Positions 33,587 through 41,337 of a stretch of 60,619 bases of DNA are shown here, in pieces. Each line of letters begins with the position of its first letter. Positions within the stretch are counted from its first letter, which is position 1. The DNA lies in assembly GCA_965372355.1 (NCBI GenBank), contig CBDVBZ010000006.1, forward strand, positions 1-60,619, given 5' to 3'. A model generated the notes under the pieces. It was given only the letters and a program-made list of their open reading frames with translations. It was not told the origin of the DNA and did not search any database. This DNA comes from CBDVBZ01 sp965372355 (GTDB lineage: Bacteria; Krumholzibacteriota; Krumholzibacteriia; WVZY01). A program made the position numbers and the translations under genes.

Positions 33587-34340
33587 CAACGCCTTAGGCG
33601 AATCCACAAAGATACTCGCCCGGGCCCGCTCACTCGTTGTATCGACCGGTGCCGGGATATCGAAGGAAAGCGGTATCCCGACGTTTCGCGATGCCCCCAA
33701 CTCCTTGTGGGAGAATTTTGATCCCATGCAGCTCGCCACGCGCGAGGGTTTCGAAAGCGACCCTGCGCTCGTGTGGCGTTGGTACACCGACCGCCGCAAG
33801 ATGATTGCCAAGGCAAAGCCGAATCCCGGACATAAGGCTGTCGCCGAACTCGAATCGCTGATCGACACTGTGGTGGTCGTCACGCAGAACATCGACAATC
33901 TCCACCGCGAGGCGGGCAGCACCGATATCATCGAGGTCCATGGAAATATCTTTCGTTACAAGTGTCTCGATCGCGAGCACCCGATCGAGTCCCTGCCCAA
34001 AGGAAGCGATATACCACCGAGGTGCGAGTGCGGGTCGTTCATCCGGCCGGCGGTGGTTTGGTTCGGAGAGATGCTGCCCGAGGACGCGATCGCACGGTCG
34101 TACCGCGCCTTGTCCAACTGCGACACGTTGCTCGTAGTCGGCACGTCGGGGACGGTCTTCCCCGCGGCCGGTTTTCCGGCGGTCGCCAAACAGGCGGGTG
34201 CAAAGGTTATCGAGGTCAACCCGGAGGAAACCCCTGTAACGCTCGATGCGGACGTGTTTTTGCGCGGCCCCGCGGGCGAAGTCCTTCCTGAACTCGTGTT
34301 ATCCCTGAAAGCACAAAGCGGCAGAGGATCGAATTCTTGA
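33573..34340 (+). CDS. Sir2-family NAD-dependent deacylase (class III-like)
   Basis: A 255-residue sirtuin: VSTGAGISKESGIPTFRDA (NAD binding), VTQNIDNLHREAG, the catalytic HGN (EVHGNIFRYKC), RPAVVWFGEMLP, LLVVGTSGTVFPAA and VIEVNPEE. The stretch LVWRWYTDRR carries the Tyr-x-x-Arg pair that in SIRT5/CobB recognises acidic acyl groups, so succinyl- or malonyl-lysine removal is plausible. Zinc ligands look incomplete: YKC then CEC, with Arg in place of the second Cys of the first pair. A very strong GGGAGGGAGG precedes the ATG, which lies within the end of the EamA gene. Confidence 0.93.
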   Translation: MPSHSNALGESTKILARARSLVVSTGAGISKESGIPTFRDAPNSLWENFDPMQLATREGFESDPALVWRWYTDRRKMIAKAKPNPGHKAVAELESLIDTVVVVTQNIDNLHREAGSTDIIEVHGNIFRYKCLDREHPIESLPKGSDIPPRCECGSFIRPAVVWFGEMLPEDAIARSYRALSNCDTLLVVGTSGTVFPAAGFPAVAKQAGAKVIEVNPEETPVTLDADVFLRGPAGEVLPELVLSLKAQSGRGSNS

Positions 34341-35953
34341 GACATCGTGTTCTGTTTGCTATTTGCGTGCTGGCCGCGGTGCTGGCTTCCCGCGGCGTGT
34401 CGCATGGGGCGATCATCGAAAACCTTGAGCCAAACCCACCCAATATTTCGCCGAATGGTGATGGTGTGGCCGATTCGATGATCATCACATACGATCTCGC
34501 CGACACCGCCAATGCGGTTTATCTCTTGATCGTTCAGAGCGATTCCGCAACCGTGGTCGACACGCTGGTGGGCGGGGTAGCGCACAGCGCGGGCTCCCAG
34601 GGGACCGCTGTGTGGAAAGGAACCGTGGCCGGCGGCGTGCGTGTGGCCGACGATAACTACTTCGTGTTCCTTTGGGCGACGAACGATGCGGCGACGGAAT
34701 CGCGGCATCACGCCGTGTCGGTGGACGTCGTGCCACCACAGTCGTTCATCACAGCGCTGGATCCAGGTTTGTTTGCCCCGGGGTCGCCGGATACTAACCA
34801 GAGCCAGACGCTTACCGTTGGATTTCAGACGTTCGATCCGCATCCGTCCGAGATGATCAACGTCCGCGTCGTGATTGCCGATCCGGCTGGTGCCGCGGTG
34901 GACACGATCATGCCGGAAACGCTCGTCCCGGCACTCGGATCGCACATCCTGGGATGGGATGGGGCGAGCGCCGTTGACGACGGCGTTCACCGGGTCAGAA
35001 TTTTCTCGAAGGATCGTGCGGATAATGTCGACCACGCCTGGTCGAGCTTCAGGATGGATTTGGACCCGCCCACTGTCGAGGTGACGAGTCTCGAGACCGG
35101 GCAGCGTCTGCGGGTCATCCCGGACAGTTTGTACGGATGGGCATGGGATTCGGGTGGGAACCCGCTGAGCAAGACCAATCCGAGCATCGAATCGGTACAC
35201 GTCCGATATTCCGGTGGTTTGGAGGCGTTCGAGCCGATTCAAATCACAAGCATTCGGATGGACACGGTGTTCTTCGCCGTCCAGTTGACCGACTCGATCA
35301 TCGAGCAGGAAACGGAATACAAGCTCGGTTTCCGCGCGGTGGACAAGGTCGGCCGCCCAAAGATCGCGACGTTCGCGATCACGTGGGACACGATACCGCC
35401 GGCTGTTCCGGTTCTCAATCAACCACCGAGCCCGACGCGCAACCCCACGCAGGTGCTCGACGGGACGGTCAGCAGCGACACAGAGAGCATGCGTATCTAT
35501 CGGAACGACGCGCTGGTCGACACGATCCAGCCGAACCACCCGGTCCTTCCGGAGTGGCCGTATCCGGCAACACTCGTCCCCGGTGGGAACGACATCTATG
35601 CGATCGCGGTCGACGCGGCGGGCAACGCGAGTGCCCCGTCCAATGTCATCACCATCGAACTCGACGCCTCACCCGGTTTGCGTATACCGCAGCCGTTCTA
35701 CTCCGACGATGTCTTCCTCTTGAACCTGGGCCAGCCCGCGTCGTCTGTCACTATTCGCGTCTACGATATCGGGGGCAAGCTGGTTCGCGTTCTTCGTAAC
35801 TCATTGCCGGGTAGCAATATATCGATCCCCTGGGACGGAAAAAACGGGGATGGCGACACCGTCCAGAAGGGGCCACTCGTGGCCGTCGGGAAGATTCGTT
35901 ACGAGAGCGGTGGGAGCGAAGTCTTTCGAGAGATCTTTTTGTTCGAGCGCTAG
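34337..35953 (+). CDS. Secreted protein with FlgD-like Ig domains
   Basis: A 538-residue protein with a signal peptide (MRHRVLFAICVLAAVLASRGVSHG), an N-terminal FlgD-like domain (PNISPNGDGVADSMIITYDLAD, then TAVWKGTVAGGVRVADDNYFVFLWA), middle Ig-like repeats and a C-terminal FlgD-like domain (SSVTIRVYDIGGKLVRVLRN, ISIPWDGKNGDGDTVQKGPLVAVGKI). C-terminal FlgD-like domains in this type of bacterium often serve as sorting or anchoring modules for surface proteins. The TTG start overlaps the sirtuin stop (TTGA), with AGAGGA upstream. No catalytic part is seen. Confidence 0.82.
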   Translation: MRHRVLFAICVLAAVLASRGVSHGAIIENLEPNPPNISPNGDGVADSMIITYDLADTANAVYLLIVQSDSATVVDTLVGGVAHSAGSQGTAVWKGTVAGGVRVADDNYFVFLWATNDAATESRHHAVSVDVVPPQSFITALDPGLFAPGSPDTNQSQTLTVGFQTFDPHPSEMINVRVVIADPAGAAVDTIMPETLVPALGSHILGWDGASAVDDGVHRVRIFSKDRADNVDHAWSSFRMDLDPPTVEVTSLETGQRLRVIPDSLYGWAWDSGGNPLSKTNPSIESVHVRYSGGLEAFEPIQITSIRMDTVFFAVQLTDSIIEQETEYKLGFRAVDKVGRPKIATFAITWDTIPPAVPVLNQPPSPTRNPTQVLDGTVSSDTESMRIYRNDALVDTIQPNHPVLPEWPYPATLVPGGNDIYAIAVDAAGNASAPSNVITIELDASPGLRIPQPFYSDDVFLLNLGQPASSVTIRVYDIGGKLVRVLRNSLPGSNISIPWDGKNGDGDTVQKGPLVAVGKIRYESGGSEVFREIFLFER

Positions 35954-35965
35954 GAGAGTCGCACG

Positions 35966-36901
35966 TTGAGAATTAACGTCACATTGGCCCGCACCGCTGC
36001 CGCAGCACTCGTCATTGTTGTTTTGTGCGCGGCGCCCTGTTACGCCGGGTTCTCGGTCGGAGGCAGCTTTGCCGCACCCGGCTATGGCGCGAGGGCGTGG
36101 GGAATGGGCGGCGCCACGATTGCATCGGGGGCCGATGAGGAATCGGCCTATTGGAATCCCGCAATGCTGGCGGTAATAGACGAACACCGGCTCGGGATCT
36201 CCTATTCCAATCTCGTGCCGGGCACGCGGGCCCGACAGTCCTACGCGGCGTATGCACAATCGCTCAAACAGGGGCCGGTCGATGAGCCCGGTCTCGAGTT
36301 CGCGCAACACGCGATTGGTGCGATCTACGGTAATCTGTCGCTCGAACTCGCCGACGGCCAGTCGTATTCGGAGAACACTCTGAGGCTTTCGTATGCGTAC
36401 ACTCCCTTGTACTTCATGTCGTTTGGTGTGAGCTTCGTCGGCCTTGCGACCACGAGCGATATCGATGGCTTCGGTGGCACCGGCACCGCTCTGGACGCAA
36501 GCGTCCGCCTCGCAATCACTCGGGCCATCACGTTCGCGGCGGTTTTCAGAAATGCGCTTTCCCAGCTGTCGTACGACGACGGCACCGATCTCTCCCTTCC
36601 CCGCTCCACGACGTTCGGTTTGGCCTACCGGGCCATGACCGATCTGCTCGTGGAGGCTGATATAGAGTTTCAGTTCGGCGGTATTTCAAAACTTGTCCTG
36701 GGCAGTGAGTACACCGTGTATCATGACGTGTTGGCCCTCCGCGCGGGTCTCGCCAGCGTGGCCGCGGGTGAAAGCCGTACGATCGGTTACGTCGGCGCGG
36801 GCGTCCGGGTAAGACAGTTTCATGTCGATTACTCGGTTGCGTTCGACAACGAGGAGGCTTTTGGCAGGACTCAGCGTTTCTCGCTTGGGATAGGGTTTTA
36901 A
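35966..36901 (+). CDS. PorV/PorQ-like outer-membrane beta-barrel protein
   Basis: A 311-residue protein with a signal peptide (about 1-28, ending CYA). Then come FAAPGYGARAWGMGGATIASGADEESAYWNPAML, the standard opening of PorV/UPF0164-type barrels (an early small-residue-rich plug segment followed by YWNPAML), and alternating hydrophobic strands to a terminal aromatic residue (FSLGIGF). PorV partners in type IX secretion attach cargo at the surface. Location directly after a FlgD-domain protein supports a client-and-barrel pair. The start is TTG with AGGAGA nine bases ahead. Confidence 0.82.
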   Translation: MRINVTLARTAAAALVIVVLCAAPCYAGFSVGGSFAAPGYGARAWGMGGATIASGADEESAYWNPAMLAVIDEHRLGISYSNLVPGTRARQSYAAYAQSLKQGPVDEPGLEFAQHAIGAIYGNLSLELADGQSYSENTLRLSYAYTPLYFMSFGVSFVGLATTSDIDGFGGTGTALDASVRLAITRAITFAAVFRNALSQLSYDDGTDLSLPRSTTFGLAYRAMTDLLVEADIEFQFGGISKLVLGSEYTVYHDVLALRAGLASVAAGESRTIGYVGAGVRVRQFHVDYSVAFDNEEAFGRTQRFSLGIGF

Positions 36902-36907
36902 CTCAAC

Positions 36908-38137
36908 GTGCACCCCACTATTAAAAAGACACCACACTACCTTTGGGCATGTTCGTTCTGCGGCCTCGCCGTCTTCGTTCCCTTTTCGATTGCCGGAGCC
37001 AACATCGCAATCATGTTCGGGTTTCTGGCGACGCTCCTCGCGGCCGCTACCGATCCGGAGGCCCGCCAACGATACCGTCGCATCAAACACGACCCCATGC
37101 TGATGGGTTGTGCCCTGCTCGTATTGTCCGCGCTCCCATCGGTGTTCATATCGGATGATCTGCGCCGCGCGCTGCGGGATCTGAAGTCCTACTGGATTCT
37201 GCTCGTTTATTTCCTGGCGGCGTACAACCTGGTGTCCGATAAGCTTCGGCGCGTCGTCGTCTGGATTCTGTTCGGATCGATGACCATCTCGTCTCTCGTC
37301 GCGCTCATTCAGTACAGCGGGGGACTCGAGCTTTTGTTTTTCAGTATCGCGGCCCAAACATACAGACCGGGGAGCACGCTTTACAACATGACGTTTGCGG
37401 GAATCCTCTATCAGCTGATCACCGTGAACGCCGCCGTTGCGCTTCGATACAAACCGTTCAATTCGCGGGCGCTCGCCCTCGTGGGCGCTGCGATCATCCA
37501 GAGCGCCGCCCTCATCGTCACGTTGACGCGCGGGGCGTGGCTGGCAGTGCTCGCAGGCCTGTTCGCAATCCCGTTTCTCTTGAAACGAAAGATTCTGCTG
37601 TTGGTAATGGTTTTTGTCATCGTTCTGGGCGGGTTCGCGGCGTTTCAGAACGACACGATCCGCGATCGTGCGACGACGATCGTGAAAAGCCTTCGCGAAC
37701 CCACGGATGACAACGTCGCCACCCGCCTCGTACTCTGGGACATCTCCTGGCAGGTCTTCAAAGACAACCCGGTGTTTGGTGTGGGAATGGGTGACTACAG
37801 TATTGTGGCGGAGAACTACCTCGAGGGCCGGAAGGTCCTCACGGTCGTGGACTCGCACAACATCTATCTGCAGATGTTGGCGACTCGCGGGCTGGTGGGC
37901 TTTATTCCGTTCGTGGTGTTCTGGATCTTATTGCTTCGGGTTCTGTTCGACGCCAGACGATCGGCCGTGCAGAGCGGATCGCGCTTCGGCGAGCACTACG
38001 TCACCGGCGTTATCGCCGCCACGATCGCGGTCCTCGTCGGCGCGCTCTCCGAGAACAACATCGACGACAGCGAAGTCTTTATCTGCTTTATGTTCCTCAC
38101 CGGCATCGCGAGAAGCTTTCGCATCTCTGCACCTTAG
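36908..38137 (+). CDS. O-antigen ligase family membrane protein
   Basis: A 409-residue protein with about ten membrane helices. The Wzy_C core reads GSTLYNMTFAGILYQLI, LTRGAWLAVLAGL, RLVLWDISWQVFKDNPVFGVGMGDYS and TVVDSHNIYLQMLATRGLVGFIPF, where the His of SHNIYLQ corresponds to HNTY in the other ligase gene of this window. It lies 6 bases after the PorV-like gene, away from the main polysaccharide locus. The GTG start has no strong Shine-Dalgarno. Glycosylation or lipid attachment of a surface product of this operon is one possibility. Confidence 0.88.
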   Translation: MHPTIKKTPHYLWACSFCGLAVFVPFSIAGANIAIMFGFLATLLAAATDPEARQRYRRIKHDPMLMGCALLVLSALPSVFISDDLRRALRDLKSYWILLVYFLAAYNLVSDKLRRVVVWILFGSMTISSLVALIQYSGGLELLFFSIAAQTYRPGSTLYNMTFAGILYQLITVNAAVALRYKPFNSRALALVGAAIIQSAALIVTLTRGAWLAVLAGLFAIPFLLKRKILLLVMVFVIVLGGFAAFQNDTIRDRATTIVKSLREPTDDNVATRLVLWDISWQVFKDNPVFGVGMGDYSIVAENYLEGRKVLTVVDSHNIYLQMLATRGLVGFIPFVVFWILLLRVLFDARRSAVQSGSRFGEHYVTGVIAATIAVLVGALSENNIDDSEVFICFMFLTGIARSFRISAP

Positions 38138-38242
38138 TGCACGAGACACGGCGAACGCCCTCACTTCATGTCTCGCTCGCGCTGACGGCTCATTTGGACC
38201 GCTCACTCGAAATATCCGTTCGAACGCTCGCCGTGCCCCGAG
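38138..38242 (-). repeat. Dispersed repeat family 2, copy 2
   Basis: It starts directly after the TAG of the ligase gene. Read on the minus strand it carries the same two blocks as 16699-16861 (CGAACGGATATTTCGAG and GACATGAAGTGAG...TTCGCCGTG), but the middle section is shorter by about 55 bp. The copies differ at several positions, so the spread is not recent. Confidence 0.65.
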
Positions 38243-38250
38243 CACAGGTA

Positions 38251-38427
38251 GGGTAGCGAGTGAGGTCTTTCGTAGGATCCCTTCGCGGGAACGAGTGAGG
38301 ATCCACCGCGACGGCGCCGAAGGCGCCGAAGGCGCCGTGAAGAGCGCGAAGCGCGACGCGGTTAGCCAAGCGAAGTGGAGCGAGGGTCCCTAGAAAGAGC
38401 CTCGCTCGCTGCCCCACCACGCTCCTA
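38251..38427 (-). repeat. Dispersed repeat family 1, copy 2
   Basis: Homologue of 6967-7161 in the same orientation. It begins at the TAG stop of the P5C dehydrogenase gene and ends about 175 bp downstream. Shared blocks (minus strand) are GAGGCTCTTTC, GGCTAACCGCG, GGCGCC-rich core, GGTGGATCCTCAC and ACGAAAGACCTCAC. This copy contains three GGCGCCTTC-like steps in a row, which can fold into alternative hairpins. Together with family 2 copy 2 it fills the whole gap; I see no gene in it. Confidence 0.75.
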
Positions 38428-39978
38428 AGAGACTTTCTCCGAAATCGTCTTCGCCTGCGTAAACAGCAGCAGGTAGTCGCGGCCGCCGGCCTTGCTGTCC
38501 GTACCCGACATATTGAAACCGCCGAACGGGTGGACGCCGACGAGCGCGCCGGTGCACTTGCGATTGTAGTACAGGTTGCCGACGTGGAACGTCGCTCCCG
38601 CTTTCTCCAGCTTCTCGCGGTTCTTTGAGTACACGGCTCCCGTCAGACCATATGCGGTGTTGTTTGCGATCGCGAGAGCGTCATCGTAATCCTCGGCCTT
38701 GATGCATGCGAGCAACGGCCCGAAGATCTCTTCCAGCGAGATGCGGGCATCCCGCTCAACATCGGCAAAAATCGTCGGCGTGATGAAATACCCGTCACCG
38801 GCGGCGCGATGTCCGCCAAGTATGAGCTCGCCCTCGGTTTTGCCGACCTCGATGTACTCCAGGATCTTGTCGCAGGCATTCTGGTTGATCACGGGCCCGT
38901 TGTAGATATCGTTGGACTCATACGGCGCGCCCTGCTTGATCGTCTTTGCCTTGTCGACGATCTTTTTGACCATCTCGTCATAGACATCCTTGACGATGAT
39001 CGCGCGCGAGCAGGCGGAACACTTCTGCCCCTGAAAACCAAACGCCGACCCGACCACATTCGCCGCCGCATCATCCAGATCGGCCTCGCTGTCGACGATG
39101 ATCGAGTCCTTGCCACCCATCTCCAGAACCGTGCGCTTGATCCACATCTGCCCATCCCTGGGCACGGCCGCTTCCTGATTGATGCGAAGCCCGACCTCCA
39201 TCGATCCGGTGAACGCGATGAACCGTACCTTGGGGTGCTGGACGATATAGTCACCGACCTGCGCCCCGCTGCCCGGGACGTAGTTGACCACACCGGCGGG
39301 CAGACCGACTTCCTCCAGCAGGTCCATGAACTTCGCCGCAATCACGGGGGCGTCGCTCGACGGTTTGAGCAGAACGGTGTTGCCGGCGACAAGCGCAGCG
39401 CTCGTCATGCCCAGCATGATCGCCAGCGGGAAGTTCCACGGGGGAACAACCATCCCGACTCCCAGCGGGATATAGAGCAGCTCGTTCTTCTCGCCCGGGA
39501 TCCTGGTGAGCGGCTGGTCGCCACCCAGGCGAATCATCTCGCGACCGTAAAACTCCAGAAAGTCGATCGCCTCCGCGGTATCCGCGTCCGCCTCAACCCA
39601 GCTCTTACCGACCTCGTACACCATCCATGCCGAAAACTCGTGCTTGCGCTCGCGCATCTTTGCCGCAGCCTTGAAGAGATACTCGGCACGTTCCTCGGGC
39701 GCCACGTGCTTCCATGTTTCAAACGTCTCGGTGGCAACCCGAATCGCCTCCTCGGCATCTTCGCTTGTCGCCTTGGCCGCTTTACCAACGACGGTGTCCG
39801 GATCCGACGGGTCGGTCGACAGGATGTGATCCTTCGTCTTCCTCTTCTTGCCGCCAATCACCAGGTCGTAGTCCCCACCCAGCTCGGAAGCAACCTTGGC
39901 CAGCGCCTCTTTCATTGCGGCTGCGTTCGAGGGATCGCTGAAGTCCGTCAGCGGTTCGTTTTTGAATTCGGAAGGCAT
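38425..39978 (-). CDS. 1-pyrroline-5-carboxylate dehydrogenase (RocA/PutA-C type aldehyde dehydrogenase)
   Basis: A 517-residue aldehyde dehydrogenase, the length of RocA-type enzymes that oxidise glutamate semialdehyde/P5C to glutamate with NAD in proline catabolism. Motifs: VVPPWNFPLAIMLGM, GNTVLLKPSSDAPV, FIAFTGSMEVG (NAD loop), LEMGGKDSIIV (catalytic Glu) and GFQGQKCSACSR (catalytic Cys). The end, GGRDYLLLFTQAKTISE, is characteristic of P5C dehydrogenases. The ATG at 39978 has GAGGAG upstream; a longer frame adds 77 residues from the promoter region. No proline dehydrogenase gene is in the window. Confidence 0.93.
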   Translation of the reverse strand: MPSEFKNEPLTDFSDPSNAAAMKEALAKVASELGGDYDLVIGGKKRKTKDHILSTDPSDPDTVVGKAAKATSEDAEEAIRVATETFETWKHVAPEERAEYLFKAAAKMRERKHEFSAWMVYEVGKSWVEADADTAEAIDFLEFYGREMIRLGGDQPLTRIPGEKNELLYIPLGVGMVVPPWNFPLAIMLGMTSAALVAGNTVLLKPSSDAPVIAAKFMDLLEEVGLPAGVVNYVPGSGAQVGDYIVQHPKVRFIAFTGSMEVGLRINQEAAVPRDGQMWIKRTVLEMGGKDSIIVDSEADLDDAAANVVGSAFGFQGQKCSACSRAIIVKDVYDEMVKKIVDKAKTIKQGAPYESNDIYNGPVINQNACDKILEYIEVGKTEGELILGGHRAAGDGYFITPTIFADVERDARISLEEIFGPLLACIKAEDYDDALAIANNTAYGLTGAVYSKNREKLEKAGATFHVGNLYYNRKCTGALVGVHPFGGFNMSGTDSKAGGRDYLLLFTQAKTISEKVS

Positions 39979-40083
39979 TCGTCTCTCCTCTTGTTTGAGG
40001 GGGAAACCATTTTGGGCTTTAAAAAGTTCAGGATTGGGATACAGTATTGAAGACTTGTGTCCGCTTTCGGACCACCACGACGC

Positions 40084-40112
40084 ACTATACGGCAATCCGG
40101 ACACGGTGTAAA
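40084..40112 (-). promoter_or_regulatory. Promoter of the P5C dehydrogenase gene
   Basis: On the minus strand TTTACA (40112-40107), 17 bases, then TATAGT (40089-40084). The spacing is ideal and both hexamers are good. The leader would be about 100 bases. The divergent thioesterase gene starts 28 bp beyond the -35 element, so its own promoter should overlap this one. Confidence 0.65.
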
Positions 40113-40140
40113 CCGTTAATTGAGAAAGGGCCAGAAGACT

Positions 40141-40557
40141 GTGATAACCCATGCGATAGAGCAAACGGTCCGCTACGCAGAGACGGATCGCATGAAGGTC
40201 GTGCATCATTCGACGTATCTTCTCTGGTACGAAGTGGGGCGCACATCGCTACTCGAGGCCGCCGGTTTTCCCTACCACGAGCTGGAGCGCTCCGGCACGA
40301 TGTTTCCCGTGGTCGAATACTCCTCGCGGTTCGTCGGTTCGGCGGATTACGGTGATCGCGTGCGCATCGAGGTATCGGTCAGGAGTCTGCGAAGCCGGGT
40401 GGTCGTGTTTGCCTATCGCATCACCTGCAGGGGCAAGGAGATCGCCACGGGCACGACAACCCACGTTGCCGTCGACAACAACCTCAAACCCCACCGGATG
40501 GCCGACGAGCTGCTCGCCGCACTCGAGCCCTACGTCGAGCCTAAAACCGAATCGTAA
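40141..40557 (+). CDS. Acyl-CoA thioesterase, YbgC/FadM hotdog family
   Basis: A 138-residue hotdog-fold protein. The active-site helix region reads VRYAETDRMKVVHHSTYLLWYEVGRTSLLEAAG, matching the YbgC pattern (YxDTDxxGxVxHxxYxxxxExxR) with Glu for the first Asp. It would hydrolyse short- or medium-chain acyl-CoA. The start is uncertain: GTG 40141 fits the family, and a TTG 21 bases earlier is possible. It overlaps the acylphosphatase gene tail to tail by 17 bases. Confidence 0.85.
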   Translation: MITHAIEQTVRYAETDRMKVVHHSTYLLWYEVGRTSLLEAAGFPYHELERSGTMFPVVEYSSRFVGSADYGDRVRIEVSVRSLRSRVVVFAYRITCRGKEIATGTTTHVAVDNNLKPHRMADELLAALEPYVEPKTES

Positions 40558-40813
40558 AGTCTTCGAACGATTCCTCTTCTTCTTCCCACACTTCATCGAC
40601 ATGGGTCACGCGGGCGGATGGCGGTCCCATGCGCACGAACTCGAGCGCTCTCTCGCAGCTCGGGCGTTCGCCCTCGAAGACCGCTTCGACGCGGCCATCG
40701 GGCAGGTTGCGCGCCCATCCCGTCAATTCCAGCTCGTTCGCAGCCCGCCGCGTGGAATCCCTGAAAAACACGCCCTGAACAATGCCTTCGATCCAGACAT
40801 GCAACCGTGCCAC
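40541..40813 (-). CDS. acyP: Acylphosphatase
   Basis: A 90-residue enzyme of the standard size that hydrolyses carboxyl-phosphate bonds. It has the signature GIVQGVFFRDSTRRAA (phosphate cradle with Arg) and the catalytic Asn in GWARNLPDGRVEAVFEG. It ends in a run of Glu and FTIRF. Last gene of the minus-strand set nadE, ClC, eIF2B-like, archease, acyP. Confidence 0.95.
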   Translation of the reverse strand: MARLHVWIEGIVQGVFFRDSTRRAANELELTGWARNLPDGRVEAVFEGERPSCERALEFVRMGPPSARVTHVDEVWEEEEESFEDFTIRF

Positions 40814-40846
40814 GTTATCGACTCTCCTTGCTCGTAGTTGCGGTTC

Positions 40847-41278
40847 CTAAAGATCAAAAATCACTCTTACGCGCGCGCCGTTCTCGTCGCGAGCAACCGA
40901 CAACGCGTGATATGTCGCCGCCTTGACCTCAAAACGCAGATCGTGTTTGTCGGGATCCACCAGCTCCCCCTTCAGGACGCCCTCCGCGAACCGCTCATTC
41001 GCGTCATGTACGGTGACCGACCGGTACAGCTCACCGTTCGCGCTTCCCGTAGTAATGACCTCGTTGAGCCAGTCGACCACCAGGTCCTCGATCGAACCGG
41101 CCTCGACGCGGATGGGGCGCTCGCTCATCCCTTCGGCCTCTCCTGGAAGGGCGTCGTTCCAGCACAGAAGCGAGAAGAGCCCAAGTGTTGCGTTTTCGAG
41201 CAACTCGCGGATGTCGGCGCCGTGCGCCTCGATCCCGACGTCGCCGGAGTGATCGATCTCCGTGAATGGCTTCCGCAT
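40847..41278 (-). CDS. Archease
   Basis: A 143-residue protein of the archease family. The first metal-binding region reads FTEIDHSGDVGIEAHGADIRELLENATLGLFSLL, and the protein ends VKAATYHALSVARDENGARVRVIFDL, the conserved archease C-terminus with its metal-binding Asp. Archease promotes guanylylation and multiple turnover by the RNA ligase RtcB. No rtcB gene is present in the window, so the partner must lie elsewhere. The ATG at 41278 fits the family; a longer frame adds 32 Arg/Trp-rich residues. Confidence 0.88.
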   Translation of the reverse strand: MRKPFTEIDHSGDVGIEAHGADIRELLENATLGLFSLLCWNDALPGEAEGMSERPIRVEAGSIEDLVVDWLNEVITTGSANGELYRSVTVHDANERFAEGVLKGELVDPDKHDLRFEVKAATYHALSVARDENGARVRVIFDL

Positions 41279-41337
41279 GAATCCCGTCCATCCGGCCCAC
41301 GGCCAACTAGCCCGTCGGCGCCGTGCGAACCCCGTAC

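Noticed and set aside
33956..35539. 527-codon minus-strand frame opposite the sirtuin and FlgD-domain genes
   Set aside because: Arg/His-rich composition is typical of an antisense shadow; the plus-strand genes carry clear family motifs and coupling.
36686..37858. 390-codon minus-strand frame opposite the second ligase gene
   Set aside because: It is a charged shadow of a hydrophobic membrane protein, with no domain or start signal.
39978..40209. N-terminal extension of the P5C dehydrogenase
   Set aside because: The extra 77 codons cover the promoter TTTACA-N17-TATAGT, and the ATG at 39978 has a strong Shine-Dalgarno.
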